In this document: piece after piece, positions 26,721-36,193 of the stretch | How positions within the stretch are numbered: position 1 is the stretch's first letter | Layout of the letters: every line of letters begins with the position of its first letter | Assembly (NCBI GenBank): GCA_028279985.1 | Contig: JANQMR010000023.1 | Location: forward strand, 1 to 64,000 | Direction: 5' to 3' | Origin: Woeseiaceae bacterium | Lineage (GTDB): Bacteria > Pseudomonadota > Gammaproteobacteria > Steroidobacterales > Woeseiaceae | Length of the DNA stretch: 64,000 nucleotides | The notes under the pieces: generated by a model | Database searches by the model: none | What the model was told of the DNA's origin: nothing | What the model saw: only the letters and a program-made list of their open reading frames with translations | Program-made: the position numbers and the translations under genes

Positions 26721-27524
26721 TCAGTTTTTGGCTTCCGTCATCCATTCCAGTGTGCCGAACCAGTATTCACGGCTGGTGGGCAGCCACTTGTCGGTCTGCC
26801 TGGCGGTTACCCAGGCGTCGAGAAAGTTCAAAAGCTGCTGCTCGCCCTTCTTCACGGCAAGCGCCTCACTGGATGCCAGCAGCGGCTCGTTGAGGGGCAA
26901 GTCCAGCTTGGCCGGGTTCCTGAGCACCAGGAACCGGACTTCGGGCATGCCGGCGAGATAGGCGTGGGCGCGCCCTTCGACGAGTTCCTTTTCAGCGGGG
27001 CCTGCGGTCGGGAACACGTTGACGTTGGCGCGATCGAACAGCGTTTGCGACACGCTGTACGCCAGGGTGTCGGCAACCGTCGTGATGACGATGTCCGGAT
27101 CGTTGAGCGCTTCCAGGGTCGTAACGTCCTGCGTCATCCGCGTGTTGGTTGCAAGCCCCACCCCGGAACGCGCCAGCGGGCGGCTGAAATTGACCCGCAA
27201 GGCGCGCTCGGGCGTAATGGCCATGCCGCCGGCGATCACGTCGATCTCACCCGCTTCGAGCGCGCCGATGATCTCCTCCCACTCGTAGACCTCGAACTCC
27301 GCCGTCACGCCCATGTCTTCGGCGATCTTGTTCGCCACGTCGATCTCGAAACCGATCAGCCGGCCCGACTCGCTGCGGACGGTCCACGGCGCAAACTCGG
27401 CGACGCCGACACGCAGGGTCTTGCTCTCGAGAATTCGGTCCAGGGCGTCCGCGGTGACCGTGACCGGGGCACACAGGAGCAACAGGGGCAAAAACCGTCC
27501 GAGGAACTGAAAACGGGGCGTCAT
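26721..27524 (-). CDS. Extracellular solute-binding protein, family 3
   Basis: 267 aa. Signal peptide at about residues 1-25 (FLPLLLLCAPVTVTA), then the family-3 pattern LRVGVAEFAPWTVRSESGRL, GFEIDVANKIAEDMGV, WEEIIGALEAGEIDVIAGGM and TPERALRVNFS. The mature protein should sit in the periplasm and bind a polar amino acid or similar small molecule. No ABC permease or ATPase lies beside it, so it is an orphan here, possibly serving a transporter elsewhere. It is followed by the small secreted protein after 8 nt. Confidence 0.88.
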   Translation of the reverse strand: MTPRFQFLGRFLPLLLLCAPVTVTADALDRILESKTLRVGVAEFAPWTVRSESGRLIGFEIDVANKIAEDMGVTAEFEVYEWEEIIGALEAGEIDVIAGGMAITPERALRVNFSRPLARSGVGLATNTRMTQDVTTLEALNDPDIVITTVADTLAYSVSQTLFDRANVNVFPTAGPAEKELVEGRAHAYLAGMPEVRFLVLRNPAKLDLPLNEPLLASSEALAVKKGEQQLLNFLDAWVTARQTDKWLPTSREYWFGTLEWMTEAKN

Positions 27525-27620
27525 GAGTCTTCTTCCTCCAGTATTGCCGCAGCACCACGAGAGTCGAAATTCTCGTGGAGCGTTGCGGCAAAGTCCAGTC
27601 GGCGGCCGGGCTTGCGTCGC

Positions 27621-27687
27621 ACGTCGAATGACACATCGAATCGCACATCAGATCGCATGTCGAAAAATCGCATGTCGAATCGTGCGC
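27621..27687. repeat. Degenerate tandem repeat before the solute-binding gene
   Basis: Imperfect 13-18 bp units of the type TCGAATGACACA, TCGAATCGCACA, TCAGATCGCATG and TCGAAAAATCGCATG in the gap between two co-oriented minus-strand genes. No gene is seen in this gap. Confidence 0.5.
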
Positions 27688-27749
27688 AAAACCGCGGTCA
27701 GGCCGGCGAATCCGTCGCCGGCCAACCTCGCGGACTCCCGCCCGGCGAA

Positions 27750-28436
27750 TCAGTCTTCCACGAAACTCGCGAATTCCCGCAAGCTCTTGCGCCGGATGTC
27801 CGGCACCCTGACGCCGTCCGCCGGGTAACCCGCGACGAGCAGCAGGAACGGTCTTTCGTTGGACGGCCTGCCGAGGATTTCGTTCAGGAACTTCATCGGG
27901 CTCGGCGTATGCGTCAAGGTCGCGAGGCCGGCGTGATGCAGCGCGGTTATCAGTATACCGGTCGCGAGGCCGGTCGATTCGGTCGGGTAATAGTGTTTGA
28001 CCTTGCGCCCGTCGTCGAGACGGCCGTATTTCTGTAGAAAGACGGCGATCAGGTAGGGCGCGGTCTCGAGGAAGGGTTTGTTGGAATCGGTGCCCAAAGG
28101 CTCCAGCGCCGCCAGCCACTCGGGCGAGGCGCGATGTTCGTAGAACTCCCGCTCTTCCGCCTCGGCGGCCTGGCGTATCTTCCGCTTGGTTTCGGCGCCG
28201 CTTACGACGACGAAATGCCAGGGCTGCAGATTGGCGCCGGACGGCGCGGTGTTGGCGGCCTTCAACGCGGTTTCGATGAGGTCCCTAGGTACCGGACGAT
28301 CCGAGAACTCGCGTATCGTCCGCCGCCGTTCGACCTCGGCATGGAACTCGGCGAGCCGATGGCGCATTTCCTCGACGCCGTAGTCCGGATAGTCCGCCAG
28401 CGCTACCGTCGGATAGCGCATCGTTTCGTCAGTCAC
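27750..28436 (-). CDS. Nitroreductase-family protein resembling iodotyrosine deiodinase
   Basis: 228-aa FMN-dependent nitroreductase-fold protein. FMN-binding RRRTIRE (38-43) and [16 protein letters not shown] (63-78) are present, with [17 protein letters not shown] near 175-191. In human iodotyrosine deiodinase E157, Y161 and K182 contact the substrate zwitterion. Here E95, Y99 and K120 occur in the matching segment with identical spacing (4 and 21 residues), next to [12 protein letters not shown]. This points to reductive dehalogenation of halotyrosines rather than a generic nitroreductase. No halogen-related gene is nearby. Overlaps ycgN by 8 nt. Confidence 0.85.
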   Translation of the reverse strand: MTDETMRYPTVALADYPDYGVEEMRHRLAEFHAEVERRRTIREFSDRPVPRDLIETALKAANTAPSGANLQPWHFVVVSGAETKRKIRQAAEAEEREFYEHRASPEWLAALEPLGTDSNKPFLETAPYLIAVFLQKYGRLDDGRKVKHYYPTESTGLATGILITALHHAGLATLTHTPSPMKFLNEILGRPSNERPFLLLVAGYPADGVRVPDIRRKSLREFASFVED

Positions 28437-28863
28437 GGGATAACCTCCTGAGCACGGTCCATTCGTCAGCGTCCTCCTCGGATACGGCCTTGCCGAGCAT
28501 GGAGATACCGGCCTCGTGCACGGACTCGGGACGCCCGGTCACCAGCGGGTGCCAGCCCGGCAGGTCCTGGCCGCGCGCGAGCCTGCGATAGGCGCAACTC
28601 GCCGGCAGCCAGTCGTAAGCCGCCTCTTCCTCGGGGGTCAGCACCAGGCAATCCGCCACCCGCTTCGCCCGATTCGGGTAGTCGCTGCAGCGACAGGTTT
28701 CGAGGTTCAGAAGCCGGCAGGCGAGATCCGTGTAATACACCTCGCCGGTATCCTCGTCCTCCAGTTTGTTCATGCAACAAAGCGCGCAGCCGTCGCAAAG
28801 CGATTCCCATTCCTCGGTCGTCATCTCGGACAGGCTTTTGCGTTTCCAGAACGGTTCGGTCAT
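28429..28863 (-). CDS. YcgN-type cysteine cluster protein (UPF0260)
   Basis: 144 aa from the ATG at 28863. The cysteine cluster CDGCALCC (C23, C26, C29, C30) is followed by [18 protein letters not shown] (C49, C57, C59), and then DCLVLTPEE and [14 protein letters not shown], all hallmarks of the UPF0260/YcgN family, which probably binds metal or an Fe-S centre. Function undetermined. In the same unit as the deiodinase-like gene (8-nt overlap). Confidence 0.88.
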   Translation of the reverse strand: MTEPFWKRKSLSEMTTEEWESLCDGCALCCMNKLEDEDTGEVYYTDLACRLLNLETCRCSDYPNRAKRVADCLVLTPEEEAAYDWLPASCAYRRLARGQDLPGWHPLVTGRPESVHEAGISMLGKAVSEEDADEWTVLRRLSRD

Positions 28864-28902
28864 CGTCTGAGCCCCGCCCCCGGTATCCCGGCGCAAGCGC
28901 GC

Positions 28903-29322
28903 TTACGCACCGACGATCTGCCGCGCCCACACGACGACTTCCCGCACCCGCGGCGACGCGAGGTCATAAGCCTCGTCGAAACCGACCCACCGCCACTCTT
29001 GGTGCTCGGGTTCGCCGGTTTCCGGCGAGGGCCCCAGGATAACCTGTTCCCGGGCCGTTCGCGCCAGGTAATAACGCGCCGTCTTGCCGCGGCTGTAGGG
29101 CCCGGTTTCGATGTAACGTTCGCCCCATTCGAATACCGGGCCGGCGATGCCGGTCTCCTCGGCAAGCTCGCGCACGGCCGCCTCCAGCGGCTGTTCGCCG
29201 GCCTCGCAAAGACCCTTCGGAAAATCCCAGTGATGCCACGCCCTGAGCAGCAAGGTCATACAGCCGCGGTCCGATTCGCGTGCCAGCACGACGCCGCAGG
29301 AGAGCTTTTCCTCGAACGTCAA
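28903..29322 (-). CDS. NUDIX hydrolase, Ap4A-hydrolase type
   Basis: 139 aa. Complete NUDIX box: G37, E43, R51-E52, E55-E56 and G58. The sequence LLLRAWHHWDFPKGLCEAGE and the WRWVGFDEA segment resemble bis(5'-nucleosyl)-tetraphosphatases; the substrate is not proven. The start is a TTG at 29322, inside TTGA shared with the stop of the ABC permease, so translation is probably coupled. Confidence 0.82.
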   Translation of the reverse strand: MTFEEKLSCGVVLARESDRGCMTLLLRAWHHWDFPKGLCEAGEQPLEAAVRELAEETGIAGPVFEWGERYIETGPYSRGKTARYYLARTAREQVILGPSPETGEPEHQEWRWVGFDEAYDLASPRVREVVVWARQIVGA

Positions 29323-31814
29323 GCCGCCGCCCCGCGCAACACGTCCACCGGCGCGGAATTGACCGCGCTTCTCGCGGCGAAATAGCCGCTGGCGCAGACG
29401 ACCACCAGGCCAGCGGTGACGCCGGCGACCCAGAGCAGCGGGCTGAAGCTGTACGGCAAGTCGAACAACCGGCTTGCGATGATCGCCGCCAGTATCGAGG
29501 CGCCGGCCGAAGCGAGCACCCCGGCGGCCAGTCCGAGGGCCGCGAACTCCGCCATGACGCCGGAAAACACGACCCGTTTGCGCGCCCCCAGCGCACGCAG
29601 CATCGCGCTCTCGAAGCGGCGCTCGTCGATGGTCGACTGTACGGCCGCGAACAACACGGCAACGCCGGCGGCAAGCGTAAACAAGAACACCGCCTGCACC
29701 GCGAGACTGGCCTTCTCGATGATGCTGCGCACCTGGGTCAGGATCGAATCGAGATCGACGACCGATATCGTCGGATGCTGCCGGACGAGCTCGACCAGGG
29801 CCGGCTTGGCGCGGGTTTCGATTCGCGCGCTGGCGATGAAACTCGCCGGGAACTCGTCCAGCGCGCCGGGCGAGAACACCAGGAAGAAATTCGGCTTGAA
29901 GGAATCCCAGTTGATCTTGCGGATGCTGGCGATTTCGGCATCTATCTCCTGTCCGGCGACTTCGAAACGCAAGACGTCGCCCAAACCCAGGCCGGTCTCG
30001 AACGCGACTTCCTCTTCGATGGACACCAGCGGCAGGCCGGCGTAGTCGTCGGGCCACCATTCACCGCTCACGATCTCGTTGCTGTCGCTCAGACGCGCGG
30101 CCCAGGACAGATTCTGTTCGCGATTGACGAACCAGCGCGCGTCCTCGGTCGGATAGCTGAGCGCCCCGACCGACTCGCCGTTGATCGACGTCATGCGCGC
30201 CCGCACCAGCGGCGCGAAGTCGGGCGCGGCCAGCCCGCGTGCCTCGAAGATACGCGCCACCGATTCCACCTCACCGCGCTGGATGTTGATCATGAAATGA
30301 TTCGGCGCGTCCTCGGCGAGCGTCCGCTGCCAGCCCTCCAGCAGGTCGGTGCGTACCAGGGTCAGCAACAACAGCACCGTGATACCGAGACCGAAAGCCA
30401 CGACCTGCACCGCGCTCGCGCGGCCGCGGCGAGCGACGTTCGCCAGGCCGTAACGCCACGCCACCCCGACCCCCGAACGGTAACGACCCATCAGCCACAC
30501 CAGGCCGCGGCCGACGAGGTACAGCAACGATGAAATGACGACGATGCCGCCGAGCAGTATCAGCAGCATGCTTGCATCGCCGACCGAGCGATACAACAAG
30601 GCCGCGACGGCGGCGAGCGACAAACCGGCCACGAACAGCCGCGACGGCGCGGGCGGCATGACGTCGTGGCGCAACACCCGAAGCGGCGGCGTATTGCGAA
30701 GCTGGATCAGCGACGGCAGGGCGAAACCCACCAGCAGTACGATGGCGCTGCCGCTTGCGAGGACGACCGGCGTCAAACCCGGATCGGGCAAATCGCCGGC
30801 GATGAGGTCGGCGAGTATCCAGCTCAAAAGCCCCTCGGCGCCGAAGCCCGCCAGGCTGCCGCCGGCGACGCCGATGACGCCGAGCAGCAGGAGCTGGATC
30901 AGCGCCACCGAGATCACGAAACCCTGGGTCGCGCCCAGGCTTTTCATCAGCGCTACCGTATCCATGCGCCGCTGGGCGAAACGCCGCGCGGACATCGCAA
31001 TCGCGACGGCGCTCAGCAACAGGCTGATCACGGCCGTCAGCGACAGGAATCGTTGTGCGCGATCCGCCGCCGCAAAGGCGCGTTCGCTGCTTTCTTCCTG
31101 GCTCTGCAGCCTGAGGGAGTCCGGTAGCTGATCCCGGATGGCATCGTTGTACGCGCCGACCGCGGTTTCCTCGCCGGCGACCAGCAAAGCGTAACGCACG
31201 CGGCTTCCCTCGCCGATCAGGCCGCTGGCCGGCAGGTCGGCGGCATTGATCAACAAGGTCGGCGCCAGCGACGCGAATCCGATCGACTGGTCCGGCCGAT
31301 ACGCGACAACCGCCGAGACCAGCAGGTCCAACTCGCCGACCGAAAGAAAACTGCCGACGTCGGCGCCGACCCTGGCCAGAAGGGCGTTGTCCGCCCAGAC
31401 CTCGCCGGGGGCCGGGATTCCGTCGGTGTCGTAAGCTTCGCTGAACAGTTGGTCGGAGACCCGCAGCGTGCCCCGTAACGGATAACCCTCCGTCACGGCC
31501 AGGACCGTCGACAGGGCATTCGCGTCGTCGGCAAAAACCACCGACGGAAAACTCACGATCTCGGCCGTCCGAAGACCGTAGTCGGCGGCTTCGCTGCGCC
31601 AGCTCTCCGGGATCGGGTCCGGCGAGCGCAACCTGAGATCCGCCGCCAGCACTTCGTTGGCCTGCCGCGCCACGGCCTTGCCGATGCGGTCGGTCAAAAA
31701 ACCGACCGCGGTCAAGGCGCCGACCGCGAGTATCACCGCGGACAGCAAGACCAGCACCTCACCCGACCTGAGCTCCCGCGGAAAGCTCCGGACCGCGAAA
31801 ACCAGCGCTTTCAC
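29319..31814 (-). CDS. ABC transporter permease, YbbP/FtsX type
   Basis: 831 aa from the GTG at 31814, which overlaps the ATPase stop (GTGA). An N-terminal span (VLVLLSAVILAVGALTAVGF) precedes a large periplasmic domain. Two FtsX-type four-helix modules follow, one around residues 255-400 and one at the C-terminus (VQAVFLFTLAAGVAVLFAAV; VRSTIDERRFES-like segment VQSTIDERRFESAMLRALGA). This is the YbbP architecture with two FtsX modules; the family is predicted to act on envelope lipids or lipoproteins and partners YbbA. tesA is divergent, as in E. coli. Confidence 0.93.
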   Translation of the reverse strand: MKALVFAVRSFPRELRSGEVLVLLSAVILAVGALTAVGFLTDRIGKAVARQANEVLAADLRLRSPDPIPESWRSEAADYGLRTAEIVSFPSVVFADDANALSTVLAVTEGYPLRGTLRVSDQLFSEAYDTDGIPAPGEVWADNALLARVGADVGSFLSVGELDLLVSAVVAYRPDQSIGFASLAPTLLINAADLPASGLIGEGSRVRYALLVAGEETAVGAYNDAIRDQLPDSLRLQSQEESSERAFAAADRAQRFLSLTAVISLLLSAVAIAMSARRFAQRRMDTVALMKSLGATQGFVISVALIQLLLLGVIGVAGGSLAGFGAEGLLSWILADLIAGDLPDPGLTPVVLASGSAIVLLVGFALPSLIQLRNTPPLRVLRHDVMPPAPSRLFVAGLSLAAVAALLYRSVGDASMLLILLGGIVVISSLLYLVGRGLVWLMGRYRSGVGVAWRYGLANVARRGRASAVQVVAFGLGITVLLLLTLVRTDLLEGWQRTLAEDAPNHFMINIQRGEVESVARIFEARGLAAPDFAPLVRARMTSINGESVGALSYPTEDARWFVNREQNLSWAARLSDSNEIVSGEWWPDDYAGLPLVSIEEEVAFETGLGLGDVLRFEVAGQEIDAEIASIRKINWDSFKPNFFLVFSPGALDEFPASFIASARIETRAKPALVELVRQHPTISVVDLDSILTQVRSIIEKASLAVQAVFLFTLAAGVAVLFAAVQSTIDERRFESAMLRALGARKRVVFSGVMAEFAALGLAAGVLASAGASILAAIIASRLFDLPYSFSPLLWVAGVTAGLVVVCASGYFAARSAVNSAPVDVLRGAAA

Positions 31815-32518
31815 GCCGCTGCCCGAGTGTCGGACACGAGTCGCCCGGCGTCGAGACTCAGCACCCGCTCGCAGCGATCGGCCAACGCCTGGTCGTGGGT
31901 GACGAGTATCAAGGTGGTCGAAAAACCGCGATTGAGATCGAACATCAACTGCATGATGTTGGCGCCGGTCCGGCTGTCGAGATTGCCGGTCGGCTCGTCG
32001 GCGAACAGTACGGCAGGCTCGGTGGCAAAGGCCCGGGCAATCGCGACGCGCTGTTTCTCGCCGCCGGACAGTTGCGCCGGGTAGTGGCTCCAACGTTCGC
32101 CGAGCCCGACTTTGTCGATGACTTCGCGCGACGCCGCGCGCGCATCCTCGTGGCCGGCAAGCTCCAGCGGCAACATGACGTTTTCCAGCGCGTTCAGCGA
32201 CGGCACCAGGTGAAACGACTGAAACACGAAGCCGACGTTCTCGGCGCGCATCCGCGCGCGGCCGTCCTCGTCGAGCTCGCTCAGGTTGGCCTTGTCGAGC
32301 ACGACATGACCGCTGGTCGGCAAATCGAGCCCGGCGAGCAACGCCAGCAGCGTGGACTTGCCTGCCCCGGACGGACCCACGACCGCCACCGATTCGCCGC
32401 TTTGGACGGCGAAACTGACGTCCGCCAGGATGGTCAGACTACCTTCCGGACTGCTAACCTGTTTGCTGATCTCGTGCGCGGCGAGGACCGTGGCGCCGGC
32501 CGCTGACGAATTCGACAT
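31811..32518 (-). CDS. ABC transporter ATP-binding protein, YbbA type
   Basis: 235 aa. Walker A GPSGAGKST, Q-loop FVFQSFHLVPSLNALENV, signature LSGGEKQRVAIARAFA, and Walker B VLFADEPTGNLD. This is the MacB/LolD/YbbA subgroup that drives FtsX-type permeases; its partner follows with a 4-nt overlap. The ATG at 32518 shares the palindrome CATG with the divergent tesA start at 32517, leaving no intergenic DNA; a downstream start is conceivable. Confidence 0.94.
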   Translation of the reverse strand: MSNSSAAGATVLAAHEISKQVSSPEGSLTILADVSFAVQSGESVAVVGPSGAGKSTLLALLAGLDLPTSGHVVLDKANLSELDEDGRARMRAENVGFVFQSFHLVPSLNALENVMLPLELAGHEDARAASREVIDKVGLGERWSHYPAQLSGGEKQRVAIARAFATEPAVLFADEPTGNLDSRTGANIMQLMFDLNRGFSTTLILVTHDQALADRCERVLSLDAGRLVSDTRAAA

Positions 32519-33137
32519 GCGAAGAATCCCTACCTTGTTGCTGTTGCTGCTGTCCGTCCCCGGATACAGCGCGGCCGTCCCGACTGTCCTGATCTTCGGC
32601 GACAGCCTGAGCGCAGGCTACGGAATCGATGTGGACCAATCCTGGGCAAGCTTGTTGCAATCGCGCCTGGAGCAGCAAGGGTACGAACATCGCGTCGTCA
32701 ACGCCAGTATCAGCGGCGAGACCAGCGAAGGCGGCGCCGCCCGGCTCGGCCCCGCGATCGAGCGTTTCGAGCCGGCGCTGGTGGTGCTCGAGCTCGGCGG
32801 CAACGACGGCCTGCGCGGATTTCCGCCGGCGCGCCTGAAACGGAACCTGGGCTCGATGATCGCCCAGGCCAAGGAGGCCGGCGCGGCCGTCGTGTTACTG
32901 GGCATCCGGATCCCGCCGAATTACGGTTCGCGATACACGCGTGAGTTCGAGGCGGCGTTTCGCGACGTCGCCACCGAACACGACATACCGTGGATCGAGT
33001 TTTTCATGGACGGCATCGCGCTCGACGAAAACCTGATGCAGGCCGACGGTATCCACCCGAACGCCGAGGCACAACCGCTGTTGCTGGACAACGCCTGGCC
33101 GGTCATCCGCGAGGCCCTGGGGCCTGCCGGCCGTTGA
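32517..33137 (+). CDS. tesA: Arylesterase / acyl-CoA thioesterase I (TesA), SGNH hydrolase
   Basis: 206 aa. A short signal peptide (RRIPTLLLLLLSVPGYSAA) is followed by SGNH block I IFGDSLSAGYG (Ser30), Gly in ASISGETSEGG, Asn in LELGGNDGLRG, and the Asp/His pair in ADGIHPNAEAQP. Periplasmic hydrolase of acyl esters and thioesters, including lysophospholipids. The ATG at 32517 overlaps the start codon of the divergent ABC ATPase; a promoter must therefore lie inside the ATPase gene. Confidence 0.94.
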   Translation: MRRIPTLLLLLLSVPGYSAAVPTVLIFGDSLSAGYGIDVDQSWASLLQSRLEQQGYEHRVVNASISGETSEGGAARLGPAIERFEPALVVLELGGNDGLRGFPPARLKRNLGSMIAQAKEAGAAVVLLGIRIPPNYGSRYTREFEAAFRDVATEHDIPWIEFFMDGIALDENLMQADGIHPNAEAQPLLLDNAWPVIREALGPAGR

Positions 33138-33310
33138 TACCGCCGTCCTGTTGCGCCTGAGTCGGCGCGAACAGGCGGCCGCCGCCCGGTCACGGCCGTT
33201 CCCGGAACGTCGGGGGTCGACAGCTCTCAAGTAATACCGAGGGATACCGAGGCCGCTGCCATCGCGCCAACCGATGCGTTATTCTGATCGCAGTCGGCGC
33301 CCGACGTTCC

Positions 33311-33336
33311 GAGGCGCAGTATTGAGGCGCAATATT
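33311..33336. repeat. 13-bp duplication upstream of fadD
   Basis: GAGGCGCAGTATT (33311-33323) and GAGGCGCAATATT (33324-33336) head to tail, 15 bp before the fadD start. A further 10-bp duplication (ATACCGAGGG / ATACCGAGGC) lies near 33232-33251. Confidence 0.75.
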
Positions 33337-33350
33337 CAGGGGTCCGCAAC

Positions 33351-35018
33351 TTGGAGAGAATCTGGCTCAAGTCTTATCCGCCCGGCATGCCGGCGGAGGT
33401 TCCGACGCCGCCTTACCGGTCGATCCGGGAGATGTTCGAACACAGCTTCCGCGAATACCCGGAGCGCGCGGCGTTTGCCCATATGGGCACGACCCTCACC
33501 TACGGCGAGCTCGACCGCCTGTCGAAGCAGTTTGCGGTTTACCTGCAGCAATCGCTCGAACTGACCCGCGGCGAGCGGGTCGCGATCATGCTGCCGAACA
33601 TCCTGCAATACCCGGTCGCGATGTGCGGCGCGTTCCGTGCCGGGCTCGTCGTCGTCAACGTCAATCCGTTGTATACCGCGCGGGAGCTCAAACACCAGCT
33701 AGAGGACTCGGGCGCCAAGTGCATTGTCATCCTCGAAAATTTCGCGCATACGCTCGGAGAAATCGTCACTGAAACAGCGATCGAGCAGGTCGTGACGACC
33801 GGCGTGGGCGACCTTTTGTCCTGGCCTAAAGGCGCGATCGTCAATTTCGTGTTGCGATACGTACGCAAGGAAGTACCGAAATTCGACCTGGACGGCGCCA
33901 TCGATTTCAAGACCGCGCTCAAGCTCGGTGACGGACCGTCGCTGGACCCGGTCGAGATCGGTCTGGCGGACATCGCCTATTTGCAATACACGGGCGGCAC
34001 CACCGGCGTGTCCAAGGGCGCGATGCTGTCGCATCGCAACATGGTCTACAACGTGCAGCAGTCGATCACCTGGCAGGGCGAAGCCTACCAGGGGTTGGAA
34101 CCCGTCATCGCGATCACCGCGCTGCCGCTTTATCACATCTTTTCGCTGGAGGGTAACTGCCTGGTGGTCATGGCCCAGGGCGGTCTCAACGTGCTGATCG
34201 CCAATCCGCGGGACCTCAAGACCTTCGTCAGCGACATTTCCAAGTATCGATTCAACCTGCTGACCGGGGTCAACACCTTGTTCGCGGCGCTGTTGAATAC
34301 GCCGGCCTTCGCCAACGTCGATTTCACCGCGCTCAGGGTAGTGGTCGGCGGCGGCATGGCCGTGCAGCCCGCGGTGGCGCGCAAATGGCGCGAAGTCACG
34401 GGCACACCGATCCTGCAGGGTTACGGCCTGACCGAAACCTCGCCGGCGGCCATCTGCAATGCGATGGCAACCGAGTTCAACGGCTCGATCGGCCTGCCCC
34501 TGCCGTCCACCGACGTCATGGTGGCCGCCGACGACGGTAACCCGCTGCCGGTCAACGAGACCGGGGAAATCTGCATCAAGGGGCCGCAGGTCATGGAAGG
34601 CTATTGGAAACGTCCGGCCGAGACCTCGGAAGTCATGTTGCCGGGCGGCTGGCTTCGGACCGGCGACATCGGCCGCATGGACGAAAACGGTTACGTGTAC
34701 ATCGAGGATCGCAAGAAGGACATGATCCTGGTGTCGGGATTCAACGTTTATCCCAACGAAGTCGAGAACGTCGTCGTCGAGATGGAAGGCATTCTCGAGG
34801 CGGCAGCGATTGGCATTGCCGACGAGCGCTCCGGCGAAGTCGTGAAAGTCTATGCGGTGCGCACCGACCCGTCGATCACCGAGCAGGCGGTCATCGAATT
34901 CACCCGCGACAAACTGACGAATTACAAACGGCCGCGTCTGGTCGAATTCCGCGAAGAGCTGCCGAAAACCAATGTCGGTAAGATCTTGAGACGCGCCCTG
35001 CGCGAGGGCCAGGCCTGA
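33351..35018 (+). CDS. fadD: Long-chain fatty acid-CoA ligase
   Basis: ATP-dependent activation of long-chain fatty acids to acyl-CoA. 555 aa. AMP-binding P-loop YTGGTTGVSKGAML (about 213-226), YGLTETSPA, TGDIGRMDENGYVYIEDRKK, and C-terminal lysine in LPKTNVGKILRRALR. N-terminus LERIWLKSYPPGMPAEV parallels E. coli FadD, which also uses a TTG start; here TTG at 33351 has AGGGGT 8 nt upstream. Convergent with hemE. Confidence 0.95.
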   Translation: MERIWLKSYPPGMPAEVPTPPYRSIREMFEHSFREYPERAAFAHMGTTLTYGELDRLSKQFAVYLQQSLELTRGERVAIMLPNILQYPVAMCGAFRAGLVVVNVNPLYTARELKHQLEDSGAKCIVILENFAHTLGEIVTETAIEQVVTTGVGDLLSWPKGAIVNFVLRYVRKEVPKFDLDGAIDFKTALKLGDGPSLDPVEIGLADIAYLQYTGGTTGVSKGAMLSHRNMVYNVQQSITWQGEAYQGLEPVIAITALPLYHIFSLEGNCLVVMAQGGLNVLIANPRDLKTFVSDISKYRFNLLTGVNTLFAALLNTPAFANVDFTALRVVVGGGMAVQPAVARKWREVTGTPILQGYGLTETSPAAICNAMATEFNGSIGLPLPSTDVMVAADDGNPLPVNETGEICIKGPQVMEGYWKRPAETSEVMLPGGWLRTGDIGRMDENGYVYIEDRKKDMILVSGFNVYPNEVENVVVEMEGILEAAAIGIADERSGEVVKVYAVRTDPSITEQAVIEFTRDKLTNYKRPRLVEFREELPKTNVGKILRRALREGQA

Positions 35019-35035
35019 CCGGCTCAGTGCCGGTC
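35017..35035. terminator. Candidate hairpin between convergent fadD and hemE
   Basis: GACCGGC and GCCGGTC (35017-35023, 35029-35035), a 7-bp perfect stem that overlaps the fadD stop and touches the hemE stop. The following TT is too short for a confident intrinsic terminator. Confidence 0.35.
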
Positions 35036-36193
35036 TTACCGGTGGTAACGAGGGCTCATCTCGTGGACGGCGTCCACCAGCACGCCGACGTGATCGGGAT
35101 CGATATCCGGCGTGATGCCGTGACCCAGATTGAATACGTGGCCCGGACCGTCGCCGTAACTCTCCAGCACCCGGGCGACGCCCTCACGGATCGTCTCCGG
35201 GCTTTCGCGCAGCGTCGCCGGGTCGAGGTTGCCCTGCAGGGCCACCCGGTCGCCGGTGTAGGCTCGCGCCCGGCTCAAGTCCGTCGTCCAGTCCACCCCC
35301 AGCGCATCGCAGCCGGTGGCCGCCATGTCGGTCAGTAACGGTCCCGCGCCCTTGGTGAACAGGATCACCGGTACCGCCCGGCCTTCGCGTTCGCGGATCA
35401 GGCCATCGACGATCTTTTGCATGCTGGCGAGCGAAAAACGACGGTAATCGTCCGGCGCAAGCGCGGCGCCCCAGGTGTCGAAGACCATCAGCGCCTGCGC
35501 GCCCGACTCGACCTGGGCGTTCAGGTACTCGATGGTCGTCGCCGCCACTTTGTCCATCAGCGCGCTCAAGCTTGCAGGATCGTCTTTTGCCAGCGCCTTG
35601 ATCGTGCCCAATTCGCGGCTGGAACCGCCTTCCACCATATAGGTACCGACCGTCCAAGGACTGCCGGCGAAACCGATCAACGGCAGCCTGCCGTCGAGCT
35701 CGCGACGAATCGTCCTGACGGCATCGAAGACATAACCGAGGCTGCCCGAGACGTCTGGTATCGGAAGGTTCCGAATCTCCGCAGCGGTCCGCAGCGGGCG
35801 CTCGAACTTCGGCCCCTCGCCGGTCTCGAAATACAGGCCCAGGCCCATCGCGTCGGGCACGGTCAGGATGTCGGAGAACAGGATCGCCGCATCGAGCGCG
35901 TAACGCCTGAGCGGCTGCATCGTGACCTCGCAGGCGAGCTCCGGGTTTTTGCAAAGGCTCATGAAGTCGCCCGCCTCGGCGCGGGTCGCCCGGTACTCCG
36001 GGAGATAACGGCCGGCTTGCCGCATGATCCAGACCGGCGTGCGGGGGACGGGCTCACGCATCAATGCGCGCAGCAGCAGATCGTTGTCCAGCGCCTTCGC
36101 GGCACCTTGTCCCTCTTGTCCCTTGCGGTCGCTGACACGATCGCTGATACGATCGACGATACGATCGACGATGTTCTCGTCCGACTCGGTCAT
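35036..36193 (-). CDS. hemE: Uroporphyrinogen decarboxylase with a repeat-encoded N-terminal extension
   Basis: Converts uroporphyrinogen III to coproporphyrinogen III. 385 aa; E. coli HemE is about 354. The normal protein begins near [20 protein letters not shown], with the signature [14 protein letters not shown] and the active-site Asp in [17 protein letters not shown]. The first ~35 residues include [13 protein letters not shown], encoded by 12-bp repeats, and look low-complexity and disordered. The start at 36193 overlaps pyrF by 4 nt; no better internal start is obvious. Confidence 0.95.
   Translation of the reverse strand: MTESDENIVDRIVDRISDRVSDRKGQEGQGAAKALDNDLLLRALMREPVPRTPVWIMRQAGRYLPEYRATRAEAGDFMSLCKNPELACEVTMQPLRRYALDAAILFSDILTVPDAMGLGLYFETGEGPKFERPLRTAAEIRNLPIPDVSGSLGYVFDAVRTIRRELDGRLPLIGFAGSPWTVGTYMVEGGSSRELGTIKALAKDDPASLSALMDKVAATTIEYLNAQVESGAQALMVFDTWGAALAPDDYRRFSLASMQKIVDGLIREREGRAVPVILFTKGAGPLLTDMAATGCDALGVDWTTDLSRARAYTGDRVALQGNLDPATLRESPETIREGVARVLESYGDGPGHVFNLGHGITPDIDPDHVGVLVDAVHEMSPRYHR
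36131..36178. repeat. Four 12-bp units in the 5' end of hemE
   Basis: GCTGACACGATC, GCTGATACGATC, GACGATACGATC and GACGATGTTCTC at 36131, 36143, 36155 and 36167; in frame they add a [12 protein letters not shown]-type repeat to HemE. Confidence 0.9.

Noticed and set aside
27621..27687. Protein-binding operator of the solute-binding gene
   Set aside because: The units are irregular in length and match the tandem-duplication pattern seen throughout; no dyad symmetry of an operator was found.
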